Below are positions 13,172 through 22,254 of a stretch of 64,000 nucleotides of DNA, piece after piece (within the stretch, counting starts at the first letter, position 1; every line of letters starts with the position of its first letter). Source of the DNA: Pseudomonas chlororaphis subsp. chlororaphis. GTDB lineage: Bacteria > Pseudomonadota > Gammaproteobacteria > Pseudomonadales > Pseudomonadaceae. Where the stretch lies: the NCBI RefSeq assembly GCF_003945765.1, contig NZ_CP027712.1, positions 248,001 to 312,000 of the forward strand, read 5' to 3'. Under the pieces are notes generated by a model. The model made no database searches, was not told where the DNA came from, and worked only from the letters and a program-made list of their open reading frames with translations. The translations under genes were made by a program, and so were the position numbers.

Positions 13172-13199
13172 AGGGGATTGGCGGGGATTTCCTACTGGC

Positions 13200-14120
13200 T
13201 CAAACCGCCATGCTGACCTGCTGCCGATCCACCGCCACCAGCACTTCGATCATCTTGCGGGCCGCCGGCGACAGGCGAAATCCCGTGCGGCTGACGATGC
13301 CGCAGCGGGCGTTCATGCTCTCGATGTTCTGCGGCAGGTTGCGCCAGTGCAGCAGCGCCAGGGAACCCTGTTCGATGTCCTCGACGAAGGCCTCTTCGGT
13401 GCCCACGCCAATCGCATTGGACTGGCGCACGATCTTCACCAGCGCCGGGAAATGCTCGGTCTGGATGGTCGGGGAAAAGTCGATGCGCCCGCTGAGGTTG
13501 GCCAGCAGCTTGCGGATTCCCGGCGGGATCAGCGTGGTGGCCAGCGGGTAGTCGAACATGTCGTTGGTCGACAGGCTTTCCTTGGCCAGCAGCGGGTGCC
13601 CCGGGCGGCAGAAAAACACCCCGCGCTTGGGCGTCAGGGGCTGGGTCTGGAAGTTCGGGTCGGCTTCGAAATGGCGGATGTCGGCGATAAAGAATTCGAT
13701 TTCTTCGCGGCTCAGGCTGCGGCTGAGTTTTTCCCAGTTATCCACCTCCAGGCAGATGCGCACCTTGGGGTGGATACCGGTGAATTGCGCCACCGCGTCG
13801 GGCACCAGTTTCACCGCCGGCGCCGGGCCGCAACCGAAGCGCAGCTCGCCGGCGTCGAGCTTGGTCATCTGCGTCACTTCGCTGCTCAGCAAGGCCGCGC
13901 CCTGCACCAGGCTCAGGGCGTGCTGCAACACCACCTGGCCTTCCGGGGTGGGACGCAAATCCTTGTTGCCACGGTCCACCAGCACGCAGCCGAACTCCTG
14001 TTCCAGGCCCTGGATGCTGCGGCTGAAGGCCGGCTGGGTGATACCCATGGCGTCGGCCGCGCGGACAAAACTGCGGTGTTCGTTGAGGGCGATGAAGTAA
14101 CGCAACTGGCGAAGATCCAT
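13200..14120 (-). CDS. LysR-family transcriptional regulator beside atsK
   Basis: A 306-residue LysR regulator. The ATG at 14120 (MDLRQLRYF) is preferred over the one at 14135 because GGGA lies six bases upstream. The HTH is in residues about 1-60 (ADAMGITQPAFSRSIQGLE), followed by a substrate-binding domain. It is divergent from atsK, with the motif CTTATTCC between them, and so is a candidate activator or repressor of atsK. It is clearly paralogous to the LysR protein at 17217-18161: both share GELRFGCGPAPA, an FGCGPAP block rare in other LysR proteins, and the RxGxRLSP ending. Confidence 0.9.
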   Translation of the reverse strand: MDLRQLRYFIALNEHRSFVRAADAMGITQPAFSRSIQGLEQEFGCVLVDRGNKDLRPTPEGQVVLQHALSLVQGAALLSSEVTQMTKLDAGELRFGCGPAPAVKLVPDAVAQFTGIHPKVRICLEVDNWEKLSRSLSREEIEFFIADIRHFEADPNFQTQPLTPKRGVFFCRPGHPLLAKESLSTNDMFDYPLATTLIPPGIRKLLANLSGRIDFSPTIQTEHFPALVKIVRQSNAIGVGTEEAFVEDIEQGSLALLHWRNLPQNIESMNARCGIVSRTGFRLSPAARKMIEVLVAVDRQQVSMAV

Positions 14121-14193
14121 ATGCTTTCCCGGCATCCGAAAAATAGCCCGAAGGCATTTGCGACGAGTGAGGAATGAGGTTTTAAATGCAAGC

Positions 14194-14230
14194 TCTTATT
14201 CCGTCAACGAAGCATGTGAATATCTATTAG
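14194..14230 (+). promoter_or_regulatory. CTTATTCC motif in the lysR-atsK intergenic region
   Basis: CTTATTCCGTCAACGA begins at 14195 within an AT-rich gap, about 110 bases before the atsK ATG. The first ten bases are identical to the motif upstream of sftP (18231), and the first eight to that upstream of the hydrolase gene (38581). It is a candidate site for a sulfur regulator of the CysB/LysR type; that is inference. Confidence 0.5.
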
Positions 14231-14303
14231 ATCTAAAGTGAATATAGATAGAGCGTTGTTTCGCTGCCGCTCAACCGTAAGCAGTCAGACGAGGGTCTAC
14301 CCG

Positions 14304-15209
14304 ATGAGCAATGCCGCACTAGCCGTTAAACCCGCTGTTCATGCGCTTGAGATCCACCCGGTGGCCGGCCGTATCGGCGCCGAGATCCGTGGCGTGCAAC
14401 TCTCCGGTGAGCTGGACGCCGCCACGGTCGGAGCCATCCAGCAGGCGCTGGTGGACTACAAGGTGATCTTCTTCCGTGGCCAGGCCCACCTCGACGACCA
14501 GAGCCAGGAAGCCTTCTCCCACCTGCTCGGCGAGCCGGTGGCGCACCCCACCGTACCGGTGCGCGACGGCACCCGTTACCTGCTCGAACTGGACGGCGCC
14601 GAGGGCCAGCGCGCCAACTCCTGGCACACCGATGTGACCTTCGTCGATGCCTACCCGAAGGCCTCGATCCTGCGTTCGGTGGTGGCGCCGGCCTCCGGTG
14701 GCGATACGGTCTGGGCCAACACCGCCACCGCCTACAACGAACTGCCGGCGGAGTTGCGCGAGCTGGCGGATAAGCTCTGGGCGGTGCACAGCAACGAATA
14801 CGACTACGCCGGGGCCAAGCCGGACGTGTCGGTGGAGAAGCTGGAGCGCTACCGCAAGGTGTTCACCTCCACCGTCTACGAGACCGAGCACCCGCTGGTG
14901 CGCGTGCACCCGGTGAGCGGCGAGAAGAGCCTGGTGCTCGGGCATTTCGTCAAACGCATCAAGGGCTACACCCAGGCCGATTCGGCGCACCTGTTCAACC
15001 TGTTGCAAAGCCATGTCACGCGTTTGGAAAACACCGTGCGCTGGCGCTGGACCGCCGGTGACGTGGCGATCTGGGATAACCGTTCGACCCAGCATTACGC
15101 GGTCGACGACTACGGCACCCAGGACCGCGTGGTCCGCCGCGTGACCCTCAAGGGCGATGTGCCGGTGGGTGTGCACGGGCAGCGTAGCCAGACCATCAAG
15201 GGGCTGTGA
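14304..15209 (+). CDS. atsK: Alkylsulfatase AtsK (Fe(II)/2-oxoglutarate dioxygenase, TauD family)
   Basis: Cleaves medium-chain alkyl sulfate esters oxidatively to an aldehyde and sulfate, using Fe(II), oxygen and 2-oxoglutarate. The ATG at 14304 has GAGGG upstream and gives 301 residues, the length of P. putida S-313 AtsK. The iron ligands fall at H108, D110 (SWHTDVTF) and H264 (TQHYA), and the 2-oxoglutarate arginines at R275 and R279 (DRVVRRV). These are the positions I recall for AtsK, which supports this call over generic TauD. An in-frame upstream GTG at 14238 would add 22 residues but lacks a good ribosome site. It is divergent from a LysR gene and convergent with a sulfatase-like hydrolase. 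Confidence 0.93.
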   Translation: MSNAALAVKPAVHALEIHPVAGRIGAEIRGVQLSGELDAATVGAIQQALVDYKVIFFRGQAHLDDQSQEAFSHLLGEPVAHPTVPVRDGTRYLLELDGAEGQRANSWHTDVTFVDAYPKASILRSVVAPASGGDTVWANTATAYNELPAELRELADKLWAVHSNEYDYAGAKPDVSVEKLERYRKVFTSTVYETEHPLVRVHPVSGEKSLVLGHFVKRIKGYTQADSAHLFNLLQSHVTRLENTVRWRWTAGDVAIWDNRSTQHYAVDDYGTQDRVVRRVTLKGDVPVGVHGQRSQTIKGL

Positions 15210-15229
15210 CGGAGGAGTCCACGGTTCTC

Positions 15230-15330
15230 TGTAGCCGCTGCCGCAGGCTGCGATCGACCCGAAGGGGCGCGGCGGTTTCAAGATCGCCAAAGGCCTTCGG
15301 CCTTATCGCAGCCTGCGGCAGCGGCTACAG
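15230..15330. repeat. Large inverted repeat, TGTAGCCGCTGCCG family
   Basis: Perfect arms of about 25 bp at 15230 and ending 15330, with about 50 bases between. It separates the convergent 3' ends of atsK and the sulfatase-like gene. Confidence 0.8.
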
Positions 15331-15377
15331 GGGCGCGGTGGGTTTGAAATTTTTCGCGGGCAAGTCGGATCGCCGCC

Positions 15378-16994
15378 TTACCACACCCCGATCTGCACTA
15401 CCTTCTCCGCCTCCGGTTCGCCATAACGAAAGCGTTGCCCGCGCAGGTCGATTTCTTCGTGGCTGATGGTGGTCCGCCGCTTCAGCCCGCGCAGCCAGTC
15501 GAACAGATACCCCAGATGCTCCTCGCGCACCGCCGCATAGGCCGGGTCGGCGCCGAGGTCGCGCAGTTCCTGGGGGTCGTTGTAGAGGTCGAACAGCTGC
15601 GGACGGAAGCCGTCGTAGGCCAGGTATTTCCAGCGCTCGCTGCGCACCATGGTCATGCGGCAGCGGTCGATGGGCTGGGCCAGGCGTTCGCGGGCCGGGG
15701 CCTGGAACGCGTAGTCGTATTCGCTGATGGCATAGCGGCGCCAGTCGCCCGCCGTGCCGTGCAACAGCGGGATCAGCGAGCGGCCTTCCAGACGGTGTTC
15801 GGCGCCGGGCAACCCCAGGGCGTCGAGAAAGGTCGGCAGGGCATCGATGGTTTCCACCAGGCGCTCGTCCAGCGTGCCGCGGCTGATATCCGCCGCCGCC
15901 CGTGGGTCGCGCACGATCAGTGGCACGCCCACGGCCGGCTCCAGTAAAAACTCCTTTTCCCCCAGCCAGTGATCGCCGAGAAAGTCGCCGTGGTCGCTGG
16001 TGAACACGATCAGGGTGTCGTCCCAGCGCCCGCTGCTTTGCAGGAAATCGAACAGGCGGCCGAGCTGATCGTCCACCTGCTTGATCAGGCCCATGTAGGT
16101 CGGCACCACGTTCAGGCGCACTTCGTCGCGGGAGAAGTTCTGGCTCTCCTGATGCTGGCGAAAGGCGGCATACACCGGGTGGTCGCTGGCCTCGTCGGCG
16201 GCGGCGCGCACCGGGGCGATCACCTGCTCGGCCGTGTACAGCGCGTGGTAGGGCGCCGGCGCGATATAGGGCCAGTGCGGCTTGATATAGGACAGGTGCA
16301 GGCACCAGGGCTGCTCGCCCTGCTCTTGGATGAAGTCGAGGGCGCGGTCGGTGGTGTAGACGGTCTCCGAATGCTGCTCGGGGACGCGGGCCGGCAGGTG
16401 GGCGTTGCGCATTTTCCAGCCGCTGAGGATTTCACCCTGTTCACCCGCGGCGGCGTTGGCCCAGTCGTGCCAGGGGTTGCGCCCCTGGTAGCCCTGTTCG
16501 CGCAGGTACTGGGTGTAGGGCGCCGACTCGCGTTTGTCGTCGAACAGCGGGCTGTCGGGGAAGATCCCGTCGTGGCGCAGATAGGGTTCGAAACCGACCT
16601 CGTTGAGGGCCTCGGCCTGCTGGCTCTCGGGGTCGATCGCCAGGCGCTGCAAGGCATCGAGATTGGGCGTGGCGTGGGTCTTGCCCACCAGCGCGGTGCG
16701 GATGCCGTGGGGGCTCAGGTAATCGCCGATGGTCAGCTCTTCCAGGGGCAGCGGCACGGCGTTCCACGCCACCTGGTGGCTGCTGACATAACGCCCGGTG
16801 TAGGCCGACATCCGCGACGGTCCGCAGATGGTGCCCTGGGTGTAGGCGCGGCTGAAGCGCACGCCGGCGGCGGCCAGGCGGTCGATGTTCGGCGTGTGCA
16901 GGTGGGGGTGGCCGTAGCACGACAGGTAATCGCGACGCAGCTGGTCGCACATGATGTACAGCACGTTGCGCACGGGTTGGACGGGGTTGGACAT
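15378..16994 (-). CDS. Sulfatase-superfamily hydrolase (phosphonate monoester hydrolase-like)
   Basis: A 538-residue enzyme of the formylglycine-dependent sulfatase / alkaline phosphatase superfamily. The signature CGPSR starts at Cys57 (ATG at 16994). Other active-site motifs are IMCDQLRRDYLSC, GKTHATP, SYIKPHWPY and FTSDHGDFLGDHWLGEKEF. The DH (not DN) in the last motif and a modifiable Cys57 match the phosphonate monoester hydrolase subgroup, whose members are often promiscuous toward sulfate mono- and phosphodiesters. Placement between atsK and sftR argues for a sulfate-ester substrate here. A GTG nine bases upstream is an alternative start. No signal peptide is seen. Confidence 0.85.
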   Translation of the reverse strand: MSNPVQPVRNVLYIMCDQLRRDYLSCYGHPHLHTPNIDRLAAAGVRFSRAYTQGTICGPSRMSAYTGRYVSSHQVAWNAVPLPLEELTIGDYLSPHGIRTALVGKTHATPNLDALQRLAIDPESQQAEALNEVGFEPYLRHDGIFPDSPLFDDKRESAPYTQYLREQGYQGRNPWHDWANAAAGEQGEILSGWKMRNAHLPARVPEQHSETVYTTDRALDFIQEQGEQPWCLHLSYIKPHWPYIAPAPYHALYTAEQVIAPVRAAADEASDHPVYAAFRQHQESQNFSRDEVRLNVVPTYMGLIKQVDDQLGRLFDFLQSSGRWDDTLIVFTSDHGDFLGDHWLGEKEFLLEPAVGVPLIVRDPRAAADISRGTLDERLVETIDALPTFLDALGLPGAEHRLEGRSLIPLLHGTAGDWRRYAISEYDYAFQAPARERLAQPIDRCRMTMVRSERWKYLAYDGFRPQLFDLYNDPQELRDLGADPAYAAVREEHLGYLFDWLRGLKRRTTISHEEIDLRGQRFRYGEPEAEKVVQIGVW

Positions 16995-17105
16995 GGCGTT
17001 CACCGATCGAAAGACAGGTGAGGGTTTTCGCTGTCGCGGGGCGTTCCGACAAGCGCATTTGGCGCATGCTTTTCATGCGTGATATGCATGGGCGAAGGCG
17101 ACCCC

Positions 17106-17206
17106 TGTAGCCGCTGCCGAAGGCTGCGATCGCACCGAAGGGGCGTGGCGATTTCAATATCGCTGAAGGCCTGCGGCCTTATCGCAGCCTGCGGCAGCGG
17201 CTACAG
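17106..17206. repeat. Large inverted repeat, TGTAGCCGCTGCCG family
   Basis: Arms at 17106 and ending 17206; one arm reads CCGAAGGC and the other GCCTGCGG, so they differ by a base. It lies downstream of the sftR stop and upstream of the hydrolase start. Confidence 0.8.
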
Positions 17207-17216
17207 GTGCGGTGTT

Positions 17217-18161
17217 TCAGACCGCGAAATTCTCCAGCGGACACAGATCCTCATCCAGCGCGTCGGTGCGCTTGATCTCCTCGATCATCGCCTCGGCCAG
17301 CGGCGACAGCCGATAGCCTGCGCGGCTGACGATGCCGTAGCGGGTGTACAGCTCCTCCAGGTCGTCGGCCAGGCCTTCGATCTTCAGGCACACCAGCTCG
17401 CCCCGGGCATTGTGCAGCGCATCGCTGTAGGCGCCGATGATGCCGATCGCGTCCGAGCGCATCACCACGCCGAGCAGGCTGTAGCTGTTCTCGCATTCCA
17501 CATTCGGGACGAAATCCGGCCGGCCGCTGAGATCGACCACGACCTTGCGCAGGTTAGGCGGGCGGATGGTCGCGGCCAGCGGGTAACTCATCAGCTCGGC
17601 GGCGGTGACGCTTTCCTGCTCGGCCAGCGGGTGCCCGGCGCGGCAGCAGAAATGCCATTTGCGCGGGCGCAGGCGCTGGGTCAGGTAATCCGGGTTGGCT
17701 TCGAACTGCCGGGTGTCGGCGACGAAAAATTCGAACTCTTCGCTGAGCAGGCGTTTGCCCAGGGTTTGCCAGTCATCCACCTGGAACTGCACCCGGGCCT
17801 TGGGATAACGCCCGATAAAGCTGCCGATGGCCCGCGGGATCAAACCCGCCGCCGGCGCCGGCCCGCAACCGAAGCGCAGCTCGCCGGCCTCCAGGCCGTT
17901 GAACTGGCTGATCTCGTTGGCCAGTTGCTGCGCGCCGCTGACCAGCCGCCGCGCATGTTCGAGCAGCACCTGCCCCTGTTTGGTCGGTGCCAGGTCCTTG
18001 CGCCCGCGGTCCACCAGCTGACAGCCGACGCTGTGCTCCAGGGCCTGGATGCTGCGGCTGAAGGCCGATTGCGACAGGTTCACCGCCAAGGCGGCCGCGA
18101 CAAAGCTGCGCTGTTCGGCGAGGGCGATGAAGTGACGGAGCTGGCGCAGATCGATATGCAT
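17217..18161 (-). CDS. sftR: LysR-family regulator of sulfate-ester uptake, SftR-like
   Basis: A 314-residue LysR regulator with an N-terminal HTH (ALAVNLSQSAFSRSIQALE) and a C-terminal inducer-binding domain containing GELRFGCGPAPA. It is divergent from the TonB-dependent receptor gene at 18316. That arrangement matches sftR-sftP of P. putida S-313, where SftR controls sulfate-ester genes. The other LysR protein of this cluster (13200-14120) is its paralogue, so which one carries the SftR role cannot be settled from this window alone. The ATG at 18161 (MHIDLRQLRHF) was kept. Confidence 0.82.
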   Translation of the reverse strand: MHIDLRQLRHFIALAEQRSFVAAALAVNLSQSAFSRSIQALEHSVGCQLVDRGRKDLAPTKQGQVLLEHARRLVSGAQQLANEISQFNGLEAGELRFGCGPAPAAGLIPRAIGSFIGRYPKARVQFQVDDWQTLGKRLLSEEFEFFVADTRQFEANPDYLTQRLRPRKWHFCCRAGHPLAEQESVTAAELMSYPLAATIRPPNLRKVVVDLSGRPDFVPNVECENSYSLLGVVMRSDAIGIIGAYSDALHNARGELVCLKIEGLADDLEELYTRYGIVSRAGYRLSPLAEAMIEEIKRTDALDEDLCPLENFAV

Positions 18162-18228
18162 TTTTCACATTGAAAATATCGGGGAAATGCATTGGCTATG
18201 CATTAGGTCGACTCTTTATAAAGGCAAT

Positions 18229-18260
18229 CTCTTATTCCGTAAATCTTATTAAAAACATAA
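18229..18260 (+). promoter_or_regulatory. CTTATTCC motif in the sftR-sftP intergenic region
   Basis: CTTATTCCGTAAATCTTATT begins at 18231, followed by an AT-rich run up to about 18295. The first ten bases are identical to the motif upstream of atsK. Likely operator or promoter of the TonB receptor and/or sftR; no clear -35/-10 pair was assigned. Confidence 0.5.
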
Positions 18261-18315
18261 ATAAATAACTTAAAAGAATATACGGATCAGTCTGTTTTTT
18301 GCCCAGGAGCCGCCC

Positions 18316-20685
18316 ATGAGTCCGTTGAACCTTGTGTCCCCCACTTCGCCCCGACGGCTCAAGCGCTTGCCGCTGGCCCTGCTGCTGGCCGGTAGCGCCG
18401 GCTGGTCCCACGGCTATGCCGCGCAAGCCGAAACGCCCGCCGAAGCCCCGGCCAAGGCCGATGCCGCCCGGACCGCCGCCAGCGGCCAGCTGGAAACCGT
18501 GACCGTGACCGCGCGGCGCCGCGAGGAGAGCGCCCAGGACGTACCGACGCCGATGAGCGTGATCGGTGGCCAGGCCCTGGAGAGCCAGCGGGTCTATCGC
18601 ATCCAGGATCTGCAGCAGTTGGTGCCGAGCGTCAACGTCGCCTACATGCACGCGCGCCAGTCCAGCGTGTCGATCCGCGGCCTGGGCAACAACCCGGCCA
18701 GCGACGGCCTGGAAGGCAGCGTCGGGCTGTACATCGACAACGTCTACCTGGGGCGGCCGGGCATGGCGGTGTTCGACCTGATGGACATCGAGCAGCTGGA
18801 AGTACTGCGCGGTCCCCAGGGCACGCTGTTCGGCAAGAACACCACCGCCGGGGTGATCAACATCAGCACCCGCGCGCCGAGCTTCACTCCCGAGCGCAGC
18901 ATCGAGACCTCGGTGGGCGAGGACGGCTACTTCCAGACCAAGGGCACTATTTCCGGGCCGCTGAACGACGAGCTGGCCGGGCGTTTCTCGGCTTATCGCA
19001 CGCGCAGCAACGGCGATATCAAGAACCAACACGATGGCCATGACCTCAACGGCGGCTCGCGGCAGGGCTTCCGTGGCCAACTGCTGTTCAAGCCCAACGA
19101 GAACTTCAACCTGCGCTGGATCGGCGACTACAACGAAGAGGACTCCAGTGCCGGCACCCGGGTGCTGTACAGCACCGGGCCGACCATCAATGGCGTCAAC
19201 CAGTATCAGTCGCGGGCCACTGCGGCCGGCGCCACCCTGGTCGATGGCACGCACCGCAAGGTCAACCTGGACAACGACCAGCACGTCACGGTGTTCCAGG
19301 GCGGCACCTCCCTGGAGGCCAACTGGACCCTGCCCAGCGACTTCACCCTGACTTCGGTCAGCTCTTACCGCTGGTGGGACTTCACCCCGCGCAACGACGA
19401 CGGGCTCAACGTGCCGGCCAGCTATAACGCCGGGGTCTCGGTGGAGGATAAACAGTGGTCCCAGGAGTTCCGCCTGGCCTCGCCCACCGGTGGCTTCTTC
19501 GACTACGTGCTCGGCGCCTACTACTTCGGCTCCGACCTGGACAACAAATCCTTCAGCTATTACGGACCCAAGGCGGACATCTGGAACGGCACGCCCACCG
19601 GCGCCCTGAACAACGTCACCAGCATCGGCAACGGGCATATCCGCACCGACAGTTTCGCGTTGTTCGCCCAGGGCACCTGGCACCTCACCGAGCGCCTGGA
19701 TTTCACCGCCGGCCTGCGCGGCACCTATGAAGAAAAAAGCGCCTGGGTGACCCGCAACGCGCCGGTGGGTGGCGCCGCGGTGACCGGTGCCGCGGCCACC
19801 GCGCGGCGCGGACGGGCCGGGGCCTACGACTCCGGCGACCTCAACCAGTACAGCACCAGCCCCTCGGGCTTGCTCAACCTCAGCTACCGCTTCACTGACG
19901 ACCTGCTGGGCTACGCCACCCTGTCCCACGGCGAGAAATCCGGCGGGGTCAACCTCGCGGTCGGCTCGGCGCCCACCGCTGGCGCCGACTCGCTGCTGAT
20001 CGGCACCGAGCGCGCCAACAACGCCGAACTGGGCTTCAAGAGCACCCTGTGGGACAAGCGCCTGCAACTCAACGCCAACCTGTTCTGGACCCAGGTCAAC
20101 GGCTACCAGACCAACGCCTACGACGCCAACAACCGCGTGCAGTACCTGACCAACGCCGGCTCGGTGCGCTCACGGGGCGTGGAAATCGAAAGCACGCTGA
20201 TCCCCATCCGTGGCCTGACCCTCAACCTCAACGGCTCCTACAACGACGTGCGCTACCTGTCCTACAAGGATGCGCCATGCCCGCCTGAAGTCAGCCTGCG
20301 CCCGGGCGCCCCGGCCTCCTGCGACCTCAGTGGCCACCAGGTGGTCGGCGCCTCGAAATGGATCGGCAACGCCAACGGCGAATACCAATGGAACCTGGAC
20401 AACGGCCTCGAACCCTACGTCACCGGCAGCTACGCCTTCCGCTCCAAGGCCGTCGGCACCGTCGAGGATTCCGACTACGGCCAGATCCCCAGCTACGCGG
20501 TGGTCAACCTTTCCACCGGCCTGCGTGGCAACTATGAGCAGGGACAGTGGGACGTGTCGCTGTGGCTGAAAAACGCCTTCGACAAGACCTACTACACCAC
20601 GCTGTGGTCGGGAGGGAATGGCGGCTACGAAGGTTTGCTCGGCACGCCGCGGACCCTTGGCGTGACCGGTCGCTACGACTTCTAA
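18316..20685 (+). CDS. sftP: TonB-dependent outer-membrane receptor, SftP-like
   Basis: A 789-residue outer-membrane transporter. A long signal peptide reaches about residue 36. A TonB box ETVTVTA (60-66) precedes the plug domain (SVSIRGLGNNP, LEVLRGPQGTLFGKNTTAGVINI in parts), and the rest is a 22-strand barrel ending in RYDF with terminal Phe. It imports a ligand with energy from TonB-ExbBD. Divergence from a LysR gene and proximity to ats genes point to sulfate esters rather than iron; no iron-starvation box was seen upstream. CAGGAG precedes the ATG. Confidence 0.88.
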   Translation: MSPLNLVSPTSPRRLKRLPLALLLAGSAGWSHGYAAQAETPAEAPAKADAARTAASGQLETVTVTARRREESAQDVPTPMSVIGGQALESQRVYRIQDLQQLVPSVNVAYMHARQSSVSIRGLGNNPASDGLEGSVGLYIDNVYLGRPGMAVFDLMDIEQLEVLRGPQGTLFGKNTTAGVINISTRAPSFTPERSIETSVGEDGYFQTKGTISGPLNDELAGRFSAYRTRSNGDIKNQHDGHDLNGGSRQGFRGQLLFKPNENFNLRWIGDYNEEDSSAGTRVLYSTGPTINGVNQYQSRATAAGATLVDGTHRKVNLDNDQHVTVFQGGTSLEANWTLPSDFTLTSVSSYRWWDFTPRNDDGLNVPASYNAGVSVEDKQWSQEFRLASPTGGFFDYVLGAYYFGSDLDNKSFSYYGPKADIWNGTPTGALNNVTSIGNGHIRTDSFALFAQGTWHLTERLDFTAGLRGTYEEKSAWVTRNAPVGGAAVTGAAATARRGRAGAYDSGDLNQYSTSPSGLLNLSYRFTDDLLGYATLSHGEKSGGVNLAVGSAPTAGADSLLIGTERANNAELGFKSTLWDKRLQLNANLFWTQVNGYQTNAYDANNRVQYLTNAGSVRSRGVEIESTLIPIRGLTLNLNGSYNDVRYLSYKDAPCPPEVSLRPGAPASCDLSGHQVVGASKWIGNANGEYQWNLDNGLEPYVTGSYAFRSKAVGTVEDSDYGQIPSYAVVNLSTGLRGNYEQGQWDVSLWLKNAFDKTYYTTLWSGGNGGYEGLLGTPRTLGVTGRYDF

Positions 20686-20704
20686 CCGGATAACCTGTGC
20701 TTCT

Positions 20705-20784
20705 GCAGGAGCGAGGCTTGCCCGCGATAGCGCCTGTCCTGACACACCACGGCGCTTGCATCGCGAGCCATCGCGCTCCTACAG
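20705..20784. repeat. Degenerate REP pair downstream of sftP
   Basis: Left arm (AGGAGCGAGGCTTGCCCGCG at 20708) matches the family consensus, but the right arm (TCGCGAGCCATCGCGCTCCT at 20761) is diverged. It lies between convergent sftP and the lipoprotein gene. Confidence 0.6.
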
Positions 20785-20791
20785 AAGAGGC

Positions 20792-21460
20792 TTATTTGCA
20801 GCTGTAGCCGTCAGGCATGGTCACCGTGTAATTACGCTGCACACGATCGCGGAAATCCAGGTTCTGCAAACCCTGTTCAACGACAAAGGCCTCGACCTTG
20901 GCGTCCTGGCAATCATCGTTCTGCGACGACACCCGCAGCAGATAGACCGCCCGCTTGCTGGCTTCGTCCCTGGCGGTCACGGTGAACGTGGTCAGCCTGG
21001 CGTAACCGGTCCGCTCCGAAGTGCCCACCGGCCCATAACTGGTGGTGGGCGTACTGGTGCAGACCAGGCTCTTGTCCTTCTTCTGCTTATCCTTGCAGAC
21101 CGTAGTCGTGCTGGTCGGCACCTGCCCATACTCGGTGGCGGTATAGCGATACGTCACCTGCTTGCTGCCGATATCCAGCGTCACCGTCATCTTGATCGGC
21201 GCATGCTGCTTGGGCAGCGTCGCCTCGCTGAACACCTCCCGGAACCCTTGATCCTTCATCGCATTGACCATGTCGCGCAGGTAATAACGGGCATTGAGCC
21301 CATGCTCGTCATTACCCCGGGTAACCGTCACCAACACCGGCGCCTGCCGGTCGAAGGCATAGTCCGGATCCGGCGTGCCATTGAGCGCCACGTCGAGCTT
21401 GGTGGCGCAGCCGGTGAGCAGGAGGGAAAGGAGGAGGGGGTAGAGCGGGTATCGAGTCAT
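20792..21460 (-). CDS. Conserved hypothetical lipoprotein
   Basis: A 222-residue protein with a short signal sequence and lipobox LLTGC, so Cys18 is the predicted lipidation site. The mature part is beta-rich with repeated threonine (TSTTTV, TSTPTTSYGP) and four further cysteines (VCKDK, VCTST, DDCQD and the C-terminal SCK) that could pair. No enzymatic motif was recognised. It is convergent with sftP and not obviously part of an operon. Function unknown. Confidence 0.8.
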   Translation of the reverse strand: MTRYPLYPLLLSLLLTGCATKLDVALNGTPDPDYAFDRQAPVLVTVTRGNDEHGLNARYYLRDMVNAMKDQGFREVFSEATLPKQHAPIKMTVTLDIGSKQVTYRYTATEYGQVPTSTTTVCKDKQKKDKSLVCTSTPTTSYGPVGTSERTGYARLTTFTVTARDEASKRAVYLLRVSSQNDDCQDAKVEAFVVEQGLQNLDFRDRVQRNYTVTMPDGYSCK

Positions 21461-21629
21461 GAGGGGCTTCGTTGTGTAGCGGGGGATTGGATAGGGATTA
21501 AACGGATGAATGCGGGAATAAACAAATGGAAGGTGGCTGGGGAGGGCAGATTTTACCCGGAGCTTCCCTATAACGATTGCTGGCAGTTGAGTTTACTAAA
21601 GAGGGCGGCTACCAATCCGCCCATTGGGT

Positions 21630-21905
21630 TTAGGCGTTCAGAGCCTGATGCTGCAATCTGCGGCCGATGACATCCATCAGGTCGCAGCCGTCACGGAGTG
21701 GGATGACGATCACTCGCGACAAATCTTGTAGCAGTAATGGATCGTTGTTGAAGTTTTCAGTTAAAGAAATCGTTTCGAGTAGCCGGGTTACGCATCGGAT
21801 GCGATAAGCAGCAGTATCGTGTAACACATCTATAGGAGCCTGTGTGTCGATCAGCAACGAAGGAAAGTTATTGTCGATTCCTGTGATGGGCATATAGCGA
21901 GACAT
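21630..21905 (-). CDS. Small hypothetical protein
   Basis: A 91-residue protein with a good ribosome site (AGGAG, seven bases before the ATG). No family was recognised. The N-terminal MPITGIDNNFPSLLIDTQAP suggests a small soluble protein; there is no signal peptide or membrane segment. GC content is lower than in the metabolic genes around it. It lies downstream of the SUKH/rhs group on the same strand but is separated by 349 bases. Confidence 0.6.
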   Translation of the reverse strand: MSRYMPITGIDNNFPSLLIDTQAPIDVLHDTAAYRIRCVTRLLETISLTENFNNDPLLLQDLSRVIVIPLRDGCDLMDVIGRRLQHQALNA

Positions 21906-21975
21906 AGATGATCTCCTGGGTCAGCTTCAGAAACTGCCTGTGCATGCCTCGATCATATTCGGTCTGTCAAAACCG

Positions 21976-22066
21976 ATCACTGTTTTTGCAGCGACTGGAA
22001 GATGCTATCTGGGTAGAGGAGGGGCTACAAGTTGGCAGAAGTCGACGCGTTCTGTAGGAAAAGTCT
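21976..22066. repeat. Direct repeat copy A beside the rhs-linked cassette
   Basis: This 91-base segment aligns without gaps to 23493-23583. Conserved blocks include TTTTGCAGCGACT, CTATCT, TACAAG, AAGTCGA and TGTAGGAAAA, separated by blocks of equal length that differ completely. About two thirds of positions match. The two copies are in the same orientation and bracket two genes (22255-22773 and 22920-23327) and a structured leader. Here the pair CAGAA (22036-22040) / TTCTG (22050-22054) can form a hairpin. Confidence 0.75.
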
Positions 22067-22254
22067 CTGCAGTCACCAAAAGCAGATTGTCTTTCTTTAA
22101 CTAGTGGCAGATGGCTTGCTAGATGAATTTTTTGATTTGTGGTTTTGTTGTAGGCAGGATGTTTTAGGAGATTTTAATTACTCGTCCTCTCTTTCCAAAA
22201 AAAATATTTCTTGCTGTGTAGGGTCGTTATTGGTGATTAGCTTTTTTTCGCTTC

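Noticed and set aside
18316..20685. sftP as a siderophore receptor
   Set aside because: No Fur-type site was seen upstream, and the divergent LysR gene and surrounding ats genes point to sulfate esters.
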